Positions 1 to 12,412 of a DNA stretch of 64,000 nt are shown in pieces. Both the position numbers and the translations under genes were made by a program. The stretch is from positions 58,197,776 through 58,261,775 of the forward strand of contig NC_092642.1 of NCBI RefSeq assembly GCF_039555335.1. The letters run 5' to 3'. Within the stretch, counting starts at the first letter, position 1. Every line of letters begins with the position of its first letter. The DNA comes from Amphiura filiformis. Its lineage: Eukaryota > Echinodermata > Ophiuroidea > Amphilepidida > Amphiuridae. The notes beneath the pieces are model-generated. The model was not told the DNA's origin, did not search any database, and saw only the letters and a list, made by a program, of their open reading frames with translations.

Positions 1-125
1 CGAGGGGTGAGTTCTTAAGATTAGCTAAGATTTGTACCCTCTTGAGGCTGAAATCATCAACAAAAATACGCCATTGGACCGGTTTTGATCATGAATGCAT
101 GGGCAACCTGGGGTTAATACCTTAC

Positions 126-336
126 CTTGTATTTTCTGCGCTTCGGTCTGCGCAACGGTAACATTCCCATCACCTCGTACATCGTGTGGAATAACCGGAT
201 CCCCGCGTATTTGGCTTACTTCATCAATAACGCCGTTCACTAGTTCTTCATAAGTGAGTCCTTCAGATGTGTTCGATAGAAGAAGAACACCAAACCATAC
301 CAATATGGCCAACTTAAAACAACGTCCAAACGCCAT
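126..336 (-). CDS. Signal-peptide first exon of an unrecognised secreted protein (partial gene)
   Basis: The reading frame opens with ATG at 336 and encodes a typical signal peptide: a basic N-terminus, a long hydrophobic core (residues about 8-22), and probable cleavage near SNTSEG. An acidic mature segment with one N-glycosylation sequon (NVT) follows. At 126/125 the frame meets a strong 5' splice site (CAAG|GTAAGG), so the exon ends in phase 1 after about 70 residues; the frame beyond this is read-through intron. Later exons must lie to the left, outside the window. The mature segment is not recognised as any family. The donor context is identical over 14 bases to that of the first visible exon of the DUF4440-like gene at 60-62 kb, which may be chance. 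Confidence is good that it is an exon and low on function. Confidence 0.6.
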
Positions 337-969
337 CGTGATACCGTACGTTGGGAAATGTGAGAGCAGTTTGTAAATAGCAACCTATTAAAAAGAGGTA
401 ATAAAATATTCATCATTTTCAAACACTGACGATATTGAGCGGTGGAGTTGGAGTGTCATTATGGTACCCCGGGGGTCTCTTCAAAAAAAATTGTACAGGG
501 ATGTGCCACGCAGACTTTCGGATGCTGACTTTCTCTACCTACTTTTTGCTGTTTTTGCTATACCCATCAGTATATCAAGTTTCAACAAAATGCACCCAAA
601 ATCACCCAAATTTGCCCTAATTGGGCGCTTTTAAGGGCACTTTTTCCAATATTTGCCAAAAAGGCACCCAAAACCGTGGTACATCCCCGTATCATCTTCA
701 ACCAGGGAGAGACCCCCCCACCCCAGGGATTGCCCGGAGCTAGTGCTAATCAAACAATTGAAACCTTATTACTCGTCTTCTATGCAGTGGGGGTGGGGGG
801 GGACAAATTATTCTACCGTAAATAGGGAGCCCGTTTATGCAAATGTATAGGCCTACGTAGTGTCCCGCCTATAAGCCTACGAATAGGGTTCGGATTGGAT
901 TAAGGACTTGGGAAACTTATATGTATTCATTTGTAATACTCGTATGTATAGTCATGATAGTAATAATAG
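337..969. other. Non-coding stretch, no recognisable feature
   Basis: It contains only short fortuitous frames. There is a G-rich run near 788-801 and a TAGGCCTA palindrome at 848. The region just above 336 should hold the 5'UTR and promoter of the left-edge gene, but no clear TATA box is seen. Confidence 0.5.
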
Positions 970-979
970 TCTGGCAGAA

Positions 980-1050
980 CGACTCGTAGCACACTGGTAT
1001 AGTCTCTAGACTTTTGATCCACAGGTTGTTGGTTCGAACCCCTGGTAGAA
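980..1050 (+). repeat. tRNA-like sequence, probably a SINE head or tRNA relic
   Basis: A B-box-like GGTTCGAACCCC near 1031 follows an A-box-like TGGTATAGTC near 994 at a tRNA-like distance, with an anticodon-loop-like CTTTTGATC between them. The acceptor arms do not pair convincingly, so a functional tRNA is unlikely. A tRNA-derived SINE fragment or tRNA pseudogene is the simpler reading. Confidence 0.35.
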
Positions 1051-1276
1051 CCCTGGTAGGATTTTAATTCTAATAAATTTATTTTACTTTTGTTAAGTCA
1101 GAGGAAATAATAATGACAATAAACTTGTATTATTAAACTGAACACTGTGGAATCTAACCTCATATACTTACGTATGCAAATGTTAACTACGGACAGTCTA
1201 AAAACATGTACGGCGATAACCTGACCAATAACCTGGGTCATTAATATGATGTACCATGATAGGAAGAACAATAAAC

Positions 1277-1891
1277 TTAAAGGAATCGGATAGCAACGTT
1301 TACACAATATTTTTTGTTGGGACATGAAAGCACATCAGACATATCGACTTGCATTCTGAATACGAGGAATGTTATTCTGATATTCAATAATTTAGATTTT
1401 TTTTAATATTCGCAATGATACAAATTTTATGGCAAAGTATTAAAAATGTATTCTTTTTATATTTTTGATATTTAACAGTCCTCGAAGTATGATATGTAGG
1501 CCTATACTAACAGTCTATGTAGCTGGAATGAAAAGCCACCCATCAATTGAAAATTGTGACCTCTCGTATTGAAGACATACATAAGTTTATTTTTGGGAAA
1601 AATATGTATCTTACGAAAGGTAAAAAATTTCAATGATGGACGTAAACTTTAACTTAAGTACATATCAATAGATTTATTAAGTTCACTTCGAAGACTGTTT
1701 TAAATGTCAAAAATATAAATTTTGAATAATTTGCCATAAAATTTATATTATATCGCGAATTTCAAAATATCCAAATCATTTGATATCAGAAGGACATTCC
1801 TCGTATTCAGAATGCAATTAGATATGTGTGACGTGCACTCATGCATACTTCACAAAGAAAACCGTGCAAACGTTGCTACCCAATCGCTTAA
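1277..1891. mobile_element. Palindromic TTAA-flanked miniature element, copy 1
   Basis: The two ends are inverted copies: a TAGCAACGTTT core follows the left TTAA (1277) and its complement precedes the right TTAA (1888-1891). Inside, 'catcagacatatcga' and 'tcagaatgcaatta' arms are also inverted, so most of the element is one imperfect palindrome. It is homologous to the element at 20239-20908. TTAA target duplication is typical of piggyBac- or Kolobok-type elements. There is no transposase, so it is non-autonomous. Confidence 0.7.
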
Positions 1892-2310
1892 ATTGCAAAC
1901 TTAATCGCCCTTCGTTTGTTTTTTGTTAGAAACGTGGGAATTTGTACGGTGCAGTTGGGCCAAAAATTAACATGATGATAAATCAATACATTATAAACGA
2001 TGTGCTGTAATCCTCGTCCTACTGAACCATATTTTGTTGGCACGTACTACAGGGGGGGGCTGGGGCTTAAATCGTTTATTATGAACATCACACACTGTTA
2101 TATTTGGTACAAAAGATTAAAGAAGCCATATAATAATAGACATAGGCCTCCTCTATCCAGAGTCCTCTATCCATAATACCAAAATAAGTGCAAACATTTC
2201 CTATATACCGTAAAAACTCGTCTATAGCATATAGAATGTTCTTTTGCTGAAAGCTAAAATGATACGCAAAAGACGTAAATATGCCAATACAATAGATTGG
2301 TCTTACAATA
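1892..2310. other. Non-coding stretch, nothing identified
   Basis: AT-rich sequence with a short G run (2051-2058). No gene or clear repeat was recognised. Confidence 0.4.
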
Positions 2311-2490
2311 GTATACAAATATTGACTGCTATGAGGGGCATGGTTAAAATTATAGGCCCAAGGTGATCTCAAAACCATGACTATGCCCCGAGGCGTAGCC
2401 GAGGGGCATAGTCATGGTTTTGAGATCACCCCGGGCCTATAATTTTAACCATGCCCCGAATAAAAAGCAGTCAATATTTGTTTTATATAC
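2311..2490. repeat. Long hairpin / palindromic miniature element
   Basis: The left arm (2316-2388, beginning CAAATATTGACTGCT) is matched by an inverted right arm (about 2411-2480). They are separated by about 20 bases around GAGGCGTAGCCGAG. The arms share blocks such as GGGGCATAGTCATGG and CCTATAATTTTAACC. The transcript of either strand would form a hairpin of roughly 70 bp. It is a probable miniature inverted-repeat transposon; a related motif 'ggaccggtccatagttcatt' occurs twice just downstream (about 2679-2717). Confidence 0.75.
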
Positions 2491-4430
2491 CAAATCTTAA
2501 GATTCTTGTCATCTGTGTGGTTAAAAGCATCGATTTTGGGAAGAGAAATAATAGTTTCAATGCGAACGGCACACAGATTACAATCTGCGATTTCTGCGTA
2601 ATTATAGCGCGTGAAAACATTAACGCGTGATTTTACGCTGGGAAAAACGCGCAGTTTGATCGTGACGCACGTGACCGGTCCATAGTTCATTTCCATGGAC
2701 CGGTCCATAGTTCATTTTGCGGGCATAGTTAAGGATGCACACAGGATCACTGAAGTGTTACATGGCCAAAATTGAGTTTTCATCACTAATGTCATCTTCA
2801 AACCGTATTTTATCTTGTCATTAATAGATTTTAAAGAAATCTTAAAATTTGAACCATAAGAAAAGCTATTTTAAAGACCCTTTTTCATTAAAAATTCGTC
2901 AATATGCAAAAGCAAATAAATCATTGTTTTCCGCAATAGATCGCGTTCTCGTAACGCGTACTGCGGCGTGCAGCTAGCAAAGACACGCACACATGGTAAA
3001 CTGGATGGGCGAGGTGATTGCTGATTGAGGCGCTGGAGTCGCCAATCGCGATCACTACATGTACCGTTTATCGTACGGTATTGATCTCTTCCAAGGTAGG
3101 TAAAGCTTGCACCATTGCATTGCGAAACTGCCGGCCGACAGACCACCACCGTGCCCGTCCCAGAATCAGTAGGCCTACTCGATCAATTTCGCCAAAAAAA
3201 GTGCTGATATAGTGGTATAAAGTGGGTTTTTTATATGAACATAATAGTGAATCTTTTGTTTGTTTTTGTTTTGTTTTGATTTCAAACGAGAAATATAATC
3301 GAAAACGCAAATTCGTGTTTTTTTCATAGTAGGCCTATTAGGTCTACCATATGCCATGATTGCGATAAAGGCTTTTGGTTTTACAACACTTTTTGCGAAT
3401 GTTTTGGCCGAATGACTTTTTATTTGCAATGTTTGTCTGGCTTTCAACTTTCACGTTTATAATGTTTTCTGTATACTTGAAAAGGTAACAGGTTTTCATG
3501 CAGTGTTTTAAAACGCTCTTTATAGCATGATGCCTATATACGGTAGGCCTACTGCATAAACCACAATTTAATTTAAAGCCATAAGTGTTCCGTTTTCTAC
3601 TTTTGAAATTCGGTTTTGTTAGGCTATGTCAATTTCCCTGTTTTTCAGTTTTCTTGTGACCTCTCCGTGTTTTGCCCGTTTAACATATATATAGGCCTAC
3701 TTTTTTTTTCCGTTTTACAAGAAGTTTATTCAAGACATATTACAACTTTTACCCCACTTTTTACACGTTTATTTGATTGCAAACAACAACAGACACACTT
3801 TTTTAAATTTTTGTTGTTGTATTTTATTCACTTTTTATGCGGTACAAAATATTTTACAACTTTATTGTGGCTTTTGTACGTGTTTGATATTCCGTAAAAA
3901 GTTAAAAATAAAATATGATAACAACAAACAATTACAATAACAAAACCGGAATATTGAGTAATGCGACACATCAGAATCTTTTAAAATTTTACTTGGGATT
4001 CCTGTGATGTAGGTATAGGCCTAGCTACAACGGGCGTTAAATGCCTAGGCCCCTATCTTTGGCGCGGACGGGCCGCGGTGGTGCCTCTCAAGAAAAAGCA
4101 ACGAGTAGTAACAACATCATGTTTATGGTTCAGAAAAGGACAATGAACATAAAAATGCAATATTTGTCAACACCAAAAAAAAAGAAAAAAGAAAATCACC
4201 AAAAACGATAAATTAAAAACATTGCATTTTTAAAGCAAAATTATGAAAATTAGGACAAAACAGAAATCGCAATTATCATGATTATGTCTCAATTTATTCT
4301 TCATTTCATAAAACTTCCTGATTATCTGCTAAAATAATTGCTTGTCAGTTATTCTATGCTACTTTTAATGTTCTGATGTCCGCAAATTTTAATACAGAGC
4401 ATGATCTTTTTTTTTTATACGGAACAGGAC
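2491..4430. other. Non-coding stretch with scattered low-complexity tracts
   Basis: Frames of 64-93 aa occur on both strands, but none shows family similarity, a signal peptide, or a convincing splice context. The interval carries five TAGGCCTA palindromes (3170, 3330, 3544, 3692, 4016) and A/T-rich tracts. Confidence 0.4.
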
Positions 4431-4439
4431 AAAATTGTG

Positions 4440-4630
4440 CTTAAATAATCATGGTTTCGTTCGCGGCAACACGACCATGCACTGTGCAACTTATTCGCGT
4501 AACCTGTCTGTCTGTCCGCGCGCCCAGTCGCTCCTCAAACGCCGACGCGACGCCGCGGCCTTGCCGGACGCTCTGCTGCACCATGGAAACAAGACTGAAG
4601 TAAATAAAATGGCTACTCCATGTGGATAAA
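4440..4630. other. Short GC- and CpG-rich island
   Basis: In otherwise AT-rich DNA this segment is markedly GC-rich, with many CG dinucleotides between about 4520 and 4575. It could be an unannotated promoter or first exon, or an old GC-rich repeat. A 64-codon plus-strand frame overlaps it but has no recognised similarity. Confidence 0.3.
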
Positions 4631-6510
4631 CATCTGCCGAATGTGCACGGATAATTTTGTCATATTGTATATTTTACCTTCTAAATCACCAAAAAAATGC
4701 CAATCTGCTGCAGTTGGACGCCCTTTCTCATTTTCTAACTTGACCAAACGTCACAAGTCACCGGATTATATATTTATGGAATAATCTTCAAAAATGGACC
4801 TAAAATTCGCTGTATTTTTCTAAATCGCGATTTTCGGCAAGTTCACTTTGACCACTTTCAACCATTTTGGTCCGCCATAGCGTCTAAATGAAGCATCACT
4901 GAGGTAAGTTTTTAAGTCAAACGTCTAGATATGGCAAAAATCTAGATAGTGTTTTTTCATTTTTTAAATTAGGGCCTAGAACTTTTTTATCACCCATGAT
5001 TCAAAAATTTGAACACGGGTCACACGTTTTTACTGATTTTTTGCCTATATTTTAAAAACTAAGCAAAATTTCGAAAAAATAAAAAAATACTTTCTAGATT
5101 TATTTGTCTAAATTAATAAAATTCATGTTTCAGTTTTTGATTTTCAAATAATTTTTTTTTTTCTGATTAAAAATTTTTGGTCAAAAAAGCCGTTTTTTTG
5201 GATTTTCTCATAAATTGTACTTTTTGACCCAAAACTGACATTTTAAATGAATTTATGAGCTCATTTCCTTTCAAAAAATGTATACTTTTATATACTTTAC
5301 ATTAATAGTTTTCGAGGTGAATAATAATGGATAATTAGTGATCCTGTGTGCCTCCTTAAAAGATAAAATTGTGTGCAAAAAAAAAAGTTTGCATGTCCAC
5401 CATGCTTGGTACACCAACAATTGAATGGTTATCAAACAATTGAAACCTGATTACATGTCTTCTATACGAGTGCTGAGGGGTCTGACTTATCAAGCATTTG
5501 TACAGGGGGAAATGTACCCCAGTTTCGCGCGCGTAGCCAGGGGGAGCAGCCACAGAAAATTTTCAGGGGTAAAATTGGGATGACAAAGGGTAAATAGCCA
5601 TGGAGGCTATGTAGGCATGGTAGGCCTACTCTCAGACATGCATGTATTATCTATGCTACATGCAAGCCCCTACAAGTGAAATCATGATAAAACAGACTAC
5701 ATGTATAACGCGTATCTTCTCTGGAAAACATACCTTAATCGTTGGATGCAAATCTGCTCTGCAAATTCTGTATTCTTACATCACTGGATGTTCCTCACTA
5801 GTGTCGACTCTACCAAATCTCAGCAAAAAACTTAGTCGTCACCAAGTCATGCATGATTGATGGGGTCCATCGGCGTGGGAGTCTGCTATTGTATTGACTA
5901 ATGATGAAACCTCCTGGTGAAACCTTTCTTTGTATCTTGGTGTCGATTTAGTCATCCAGTAATAATAGGCTAATTATAGGTTAAGGTTAAAACTGTAGCA
6001 TGAGTTGCAAATTATTTCCAGTGTTCGATATTGTTTGGCTTCAGTCTTCAGTCAGGATTGCCACATTTTCAGCCTAACGGCACATCGTCTAGGCCTATCT
6101 CAAGGCGGCGCGCTGCGCTGCACTCAAGAAGCCCAATTATTGTAAGGGGCACAAAATCCGAATAAGTTTGATATTTATAGCAAATAATACACCCGATTTT
6201 AATGTCGACCTAACATTTTTGAATCATTGATCAAAGTTGCTGCAAGTCATTGTAAATAATTACCGGTATGTTGATAGGCCTACATGTGGAATGTTCAAGT
6301 TTATAAAATCATGACGCTTTCGTTAAGTTCCCAAATCCTTTTAACTAACTCGACTTAGTTGTTTAAACTTTTTATATGATAAAGGTTTTAAAAGAAAGTC
6401 AAAACCCGGTGAAAATTGCTCACTACCATTCGCAAGATGCTGTGAACTACCAAATCTTCACAGTTCTGAATGTGTATGTGTTGGCAAAGCAAAATAACGT
6501 TGTTATTAGT
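4631..6510. other. Non-coding stretch, AT-rich
   Basis: Mostly A/T-rich sequence with T runs (5140-5170). A lone half of the GCGTAGCCAGG element end is present near 5530 without its partner. TAGGCCTA palindromes occur at 5621, 6090 and 6275. No gene was recognised. Confidence 0.4.
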
Positions 6511-6932
6511 CAGGGGCGTAGCCATCTTTCTTGGTCAGGGGCCGGGCAAAATTTTGGGGCACAGAAGAAAAAAATTGTAGTTGCATCATACAATACATAG
6601 AGACTGTATGTCTTCGAGCTTCCCGAAAAGGGCCTTATTGGGATGATGTGCGCGCGTAGCGTGAAAAAAATGGTATTTTACACTATTTTCGCCCATTATG
6701 CGGCTATAAAAGGGCTTTATTGTTACAATGTGCGCGCGTAGCGCTGAAAAATTTTGTATTTTACACTATTTTGGCCCTGAATTATGCTAGAAAAGGGGCT
6801 CCTTGCCCTTTTTCTTTTCCTTTGCCCTCCTGATTTTCTCTTTCATTTTTTGTCAGAGGGGCACTTTTTCTTTCATTTTTTTGTCAGGGGGGGCACTCTG
6901 CCCCCCCTGCCCCCCTGCTGGCTACGCTACTG
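6511..6932. mobile_element. hAT-like non-autonomous element, 8-bp target duplication
   Basis: Ends are CAGGGGCGTAGCC and GGCTACGCTACTG, inverted copies of each other. The flanks are perfect direct repeats TTATTAGT (6503-6510 and 6933-6940). Eight-base duplications with CAG...CTG ends fit the hAT superfamily. The interior is low-complexity, with a duplicated 'tgcgcgcgtagcg' block and C/G-rich runs. No transposase frame is present. Confidence 0.75.
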
Positions 6933-7042
6933 TTATTAGTTCGACAACGAACATGAACTCCAAGTCCAATTTTCAATTCGTATTATTGCTAACCGTCCTA
7001 TACCGCCTGGTGAAAATCAGTAAAAATTGAAGGGGATTAGGG

Positions 7043-7450
7043 GCCTATAAGGCCGAGTAAAAAAATATATGTTTCTCGTCCGTGCCCTCCTCCTTTTTTG
7101 AAGATTTTTCAAATTTCTTTTTATTTTGTAAACTTTCAGTTATAACTTGTTGAAAAAGATGTTTCAGAAGTTGAAACTTATTTTACGGCTTTGTAAATGC
7201 ATAATACATCATTTAAGAAGAGTTTTGTGATCACTAGAGGGTCTACCTCTCAAAACAATAAAATAAAAAGGGCCTCCTCCTTTTTCTCAGATATCAATCT
7301 GTATGTCGAATACCCAAAATATGGTGCCAAATACAGGTATTTAGCGTCGTTTTCCAATAAAAAATAGAAAATAAAAAGCCCCTCATCCTCCTAATTTTTA
7401 AAAACCCGGACGAGAAACATGTTTTTATTTTTACTTGACCTAATAAAATC
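7043..7450. repeat. Inverted-repeat element with about 40-bp arms
   Basis: The left arm (about 7046-7082, containing GTTTCTCGTCCG) is matched by an inverted right arm (about 7406-7450, containing CGGACGAGAAAC). The interior is AT-rich and non-coding. It is probably a miniature inverted-repeat element; no clear target duplication was identified. Confidence 0.55.
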
Positions 7451-8080
7451 CGCCATTTCTAGCCAAGTGCGATGACTTTCTACCGCCAAGCAAGCCATTT
7501 GAAAATACTCCAATTGGGCGGATAAGGCGCGCAATGGCAACACTATTTCCACTGGTACACAGCGGTACACATTGTATAGTGCAGGGCCCTGTGTCACCAA
7601 GATAAAACCCGTTGACATTTTATTTTAGTAATTGATCAAAATAAAGGTAAACATTGGTAAAGTGTTAGGTTCGGGCCTTTTTTAGGGTCAGTCGGGTTAC
7701 GCCAATCAAACAATTTTTTAGGCCTTATTGTACCCACCTACACATGACAGCTACACACAGCTTGCACTTCCCCACTTGTGGCACTGAGCATGCAGTCGAT
7801 ATGTTTAGTAATTTAAAATAGCCACCAGTGAATTCCAAATGGCCGCCATTTTATGAAAACTGATAAATCGTAACAATAAACGAACAAAAAAATTCACAGG
7901 ACTACCAAATCAAATTGTCAATGGGATCTACAGTGGACCCTGTACTATAGGCCTATGTTTGAATAATGACAACTTCTGATTCTGACACTATCCATGCACT
8001 GTCACTGGAACCAGGGTCTGGAACTGTCTGGTTGACACAGGTACACATAATTCACTGTTTGGATATGAGAATCTCTGATA
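7451..8080. other. Non-coding stretch
   Basis: No recognisable gene. One TAGGCCTA palindrome lies at 7948. A block 'gtttggatatga' near 8058 is repeated at about 8738, on the other side of the first foldback arm. Confidence 0.4.
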
Positions 8081-8673
8081 ATTGAATACCTGAGTGAAAG
8101 AAGGGCCCAACTCCATCAAAACTGTTTTTGAGATATTCAGAAAAAACTTAATATTTGGAAAAGTTTTATAGGCAGAATGTTTTCATCTTCAGGGGACCTT
8201 TAATACATAAACGTACACTATTTCATACATTCGAAATTATACATGATGTTTCCATGGCAACGGTACATGTCCTAATACGAGCTGGAGTTGGGCCCTTCTT
8301 CCACTAATATACTGTAAGTGCCAGTTCCGTAAGCAGATATGTTATAAATAGCTACATAAATTTGGTAATTATCCATTAATTGCACAAGTAGAAGCATGTA
8401 ATATGTTAGCAAGAAAGTTTATTGTAGTGAACAGCAGATTTCATGGATGAACAAAATTCCTCTTTAACCCAATATTTGTGAAAGAAGGGCCCAACTCCAT
8501 GGAGTTGGGCCTTTCTTCCATGAAAACCATGATTAAGTGCACGTGGAAGAATATTTAGAGAGTTGATTTTGGCACATCTTTCACACACAAGGAAGATCAA
8601 TCTGCTGGCAATAAAATGCTGGGTCTAACTCATTTTTGTAAGTTGGGCCCTTCTTCCACTGAGGTATTCAATT
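8081..8673 (+). mobile_element. Foldback element, left arm (593 bp)
   Basis: The arm begins ATTGAATACCTGAGTG and ends with an inverted version (CACTGAGGTATTCAATT). The motif AAGAAGGGCCCAACTCCA appears in it about five times in both orientations (near 8100, 8285, 8484, 8505, 8641), including a near-perfect palindrome around 8484-8518. It is the inverted counterpart of 9158-9757. Confidence 0.75.
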
Positions 8674-9157
8674 ATGTGTTCACATCTTCTCTGGTTCACT
8701 GCATCTGCATGGTACAGAGCGATACACCACATCACATGTTTGGATATGACAATTTCTGAACAATTGTGACCAGTCAACCATTTATTACTATGTTGACATT
8801 TATTGGCCTCAAAGTGTTTTGAGATATTGTTTGAATAAATATCCCTTTAAACATGTTAAAGGGACATGATTGTGCAATGAGTTGCCCATATTTTTGGTTG
8901 CCGGAGTTCACGTTTCTTGGCACGGTACATCAGGGTCTTAGTTACATGTATAATAGTGCTTCCTGAATGATATGTGATGCGAATGATATGTAGGCCTACA
9001 CTCTTTATAGAAAAAATTTGCAAATTAGAACATTTTTGTCCATATACAGCACCCTAAGCAATATTTAACTTCTATAAAGAACCTTGAAAAGTTCTATAAA
9101 TTAGGAGGGGGGGGGGGATAAAATGCTTAATATTCAGATCTTAACCCCCATTTCACA
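8674..9157. other. Spacer between foldback arms
   Basis: 484 bp of non-coding sequence separates the two inverted arms. It contains a G run at about 9106-9117 and one TAGGCCTA at 8991. No coding capacity was seen. Confidence 0.5.
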
Positions 9158-9757
9158 ATTGAATACCTGAGTGGAAGAAGGGCCCAACTCCAATTTTTTA
9201 CGAAAATGAGTTAGACCCAGCATTTTATTGCCAGCAGACTGTTTTTCCTTGTGTGTGAAAGATGAGCCAAAATCCACTCTCGAAATAGTCTTCCACTTAC
9301 ACGTAATCATGGTTTTCATGGAAGAAAGGCCCAACTCCATGGAGTTGGGCCCTTCTTCCACAAATATTGGGTTAAAGAGGAATTTTGTTCATCCATGAAT
9401 TCTGCTTTTCACTACAATAAACTTTCTTGCTAACATACTACATGCTTCTATTGTGCAATTAATGGATAATTACCAAATTTCTGTAGCTATTTATAACACA
9501 TCTGCTTACGGAATTGGCACTTGCAGTGTATTAGTGGATGAAGGGCCCAACTCCAGCTCGTATTAAGACCTGTACCGTTACCATGGAAACATCATATATA
9601 ATTTTGAATGTATGTAATATTGTATGTTTATGTATTAAAGGTCCCCTGAAGATGAAAACATTCTGTCTATAAAACTTTTCCAAATATTAAGTTTTTTCTT
9701 AATATCTCGAAAACAGTTTTGATGGAGTTGGGCCCTTCTTCCACTCAGGTATTCAAT
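9158..9757 (-). mobile_element. Foldback element, right arm (600 bp, inverted copy)
   Basis: Read in reverse, this copies 8081-8673 almost base for base, including the internal 'tgctgggtctaactcattttt', 'ccatggcaac' and 'gaagatgaaaacattctg' blocks. Either one large foldback transposon or two copies of the same palindromic element inserted in opposite orientations would give this structure. Confidence 0.75.
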
Positions 9758-10230
9758 TGTATTTTTGCATTTATGAAAACATGATTAACTGTCCAATAAT
9801 TGTATTGTGGGCAATTTCCCCATAATACCGTTTAGGATGCATGTTTAGGACTATTTAATTTAGTATATAAAGCTAAAATGTCTAGCAAGAATAGACTATG
9901 ATCGTAATGTTGAACTAAATTAAATATGCTTTAACTATATTTAATTATGTAAAAATATGACAAATTCGCATACAACCGAAATAAATTTTGCGCTTAGGCC
10001 TATTTCTGATGCACTGTTACACCTTAATGAACAAACCAATAGTTCTTAAGGAGTTTGACCCCCTCTATCCTTTCCTCTAACGTAAATAATTTGAAATAAA
10101 TTCCAACCCGAAAGATCAAGCTTTGACCGATCATACTGCAGTTACTGTCCGTTTTCCTATACACAATACACAGTGCTCTTATCATTGACGCGTGACCTCT
10201 ACAAATAGCGTACGTTAGAAGTATGGGGAT

Positions 10231-10375
10231 TTGCCTAGTTAACGTCGCTGTGTGAAAAATAACCGGCCAATATTAAAAGTACTCTTCTAAAATTCTAGAA
10301 AATATAGTTTTGTAACATGTCCTAAATTTTTAGCTAATTTAGATGTTTGGAAATATTCGTACTTTGGTGTTTTAG
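10231..10375 (+). repeat. 145-bp direct repeat, copy 1
   Basis: The block starting TTGCCTAGTTAACGTCGC is repeated at 10399-10543 with only a few differences (for example ggccaat/ggcaaat, attcgt/atgcgt). Both copies end GTGTTTTAG. Period is 168 bp, with a 23-bp unrelated gap. It is a recent local duplication. Confidence 0.85.
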
Positions 10376-10398
10376 TGTATGTTATAGGTAATAGTACA

Positions 10399-10543
10399 TT
10401 GCCTAGTTAACGTCGCTGTGTGAAAAATAACCGGCAAATATTAAAAGTGCTCTTCTAAAATTCTAGAAAATATAGTTTTGTAACATGTCCTAAATTTTTA
10501 GCTAATTTAGATGTTTGGAAATATGCGTACTTTGGTGTTTTAG
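10399..10543 (+). repeat. 145-bp direct repeat, copy 2
   Basis: Second copy of the unit at 10231-10375. Short minus-strand frames cross it but are not credible genes. Confidence 0.85.
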
Positions 10544-12412
10544 GAAGGATATGTAAACGACAGATAACACTAAAAAATATGAAGAAATTATTTCCAACCC
10601 GTGTTAAGTGAGCAATCATTATGTTGCTCATTTTCAAGAATGCTGGTTAACAAAAAGCAGACCATTGTCTCATTTCGTGAACAAAGGTCCACATACCATT
10701 GTTTCCTTGCGTTTCCTTTATAATCGGTTACCTAACTGAAGCTATAATACCAGCTCATTGCGATACCGCACATATAAAACAGACACATGTGCACAACCAG
10801 AGAAGATCTGATTTAATCAGTTGAGCTGTTTTTAATGAGTGTTATCTTGGTTTAATAGCTTTTAATGGGGTTTAAGTCCTGCAAAGTTCGTGGTGAATTC
10901 TACTGTAGACATGACTGCATCATGTGTTTTAACTAGGTTATTTTAACCCTCTCCTGACGATAGGACTTTCGTTTATAGGACGTCATCAACCTTTCCCTTA
11001 GAAATATTTCCAATCCATTTCAATATTGGTCTGCGATAGTTGCCTTTAATAGTTCGTAAGCTATATGGGTGGTAAATTTTAGAGGGGGCAAAGATCACAG
11101 GCCAGGGGGATATTTTTTGCGGGGGGGCGGGCGGGCGGCGATCTTTGGTAGACCGTTTTATAAATTAACTACCCCGGGGTACAGATAATTATTGCACAGG
11201 CATCTAAAGTGGCCCTTACACGTGATAAAAACAATTAACAATATGATTTGTGTTAACTTTTAAAGATTAGTTTGACGCAAATAATGACAAAAAACCAATA
11301 TTATTCAAAAGAGTAGCATGCATTTATTATTTACAGGCAGTTTATACATTTCAACCAGAAGTTCATTATACATGTAAAAACAAGAAAACAAAATGAAAGG
11401 CTGATAAAACTTGATATATTCACTTCGGACCCGCCGAAATTTAAATCATCTAAAAAATTGCACAAATTGTTTCTTATTTTGCCAAAAAAATGTATATTAC
11501 ATTTTAATTTAAATAAAAAACTTTATATTAAAATTAATATATTAACACTATGTGTACTACTAAGTGGATGGAATTATGTCAATAATGCCAGTTGTCTAAC
11601 AAGCGACATCAGCATTGGTAATTCCTGAAGCATTATGGAAAGGTTTGGGCAGTTTTGGGATACTTTGAACTCTGACCTATCGGGGAAATTGCTTTAATTA
11701 TAAAACTTTTATTTATAATAATTGATTGTAATAATGTTATCATTAAAATATTTCAAATAATTAATTTGTGAGATAACCATGTTTTTTAAATGTTTTTTTT
11801 AAAATTCTATATAGTAAATTATTTAAACAGTATTTTGTACGCATAAAAATCAATTTTCACGATAGGAAAGGGAGGTCAACGTATACCATAACTACAAAAA
11901 CTGCCCCATAATGCATTGCAAATTTTAATGCCGATTTGGCTGATTTAGCTCGATCATTCTCTTTTTTGAAATTAAAAACAAACAAACATCGACAAACAAA
12001 CAGAACAACCGTCAACAGTCCAATTTACAAAATATTCTACGTGACTTCATATCAAAATGTTTGGTACATATCAGTTTTCGATGTCTACTGAAAAGACTAC
12101 CGCAAACAAAACAACGCCACCATCTAGTAACTATTTGCACAGACCCTGCTATTTGCTTCTAAATTACTAAAGTATAACAATTGTGTTAGTGCATGGTGGC
12201 GCACTTAAAATCAACATATTTTTGAGATTTCGTCAACCGATAAATTTGTTAAAAAGTTCTTTCGCAATCATCGATCTGCAACTTTAACATATTTTAAGTT
12301 AATTTGTTCTGAAGTTTGATCGTGAGCACTTTGTTCTTGCGGGCCCCTTTTTAAACAACGATCGTTCTTGGAGCTGTTACAAGTATACTCATTGGGTATG
12401 TTCAGTGGCGTC
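10544..12412. other. Non-coding stretch
   Basis: AT-rich, with a G/C-rich tract at about 11100-11150 (homopolymer G runs). No frame longer than 60 codons shows any sign of being a gene. Confidence 0.45.

Noticed and set aside
980..1050. A functional tRNA gene
   Set aside because: A- and B-box-like words are present but the acceptor and other stems do not pair; annotated only as tRNA-like.
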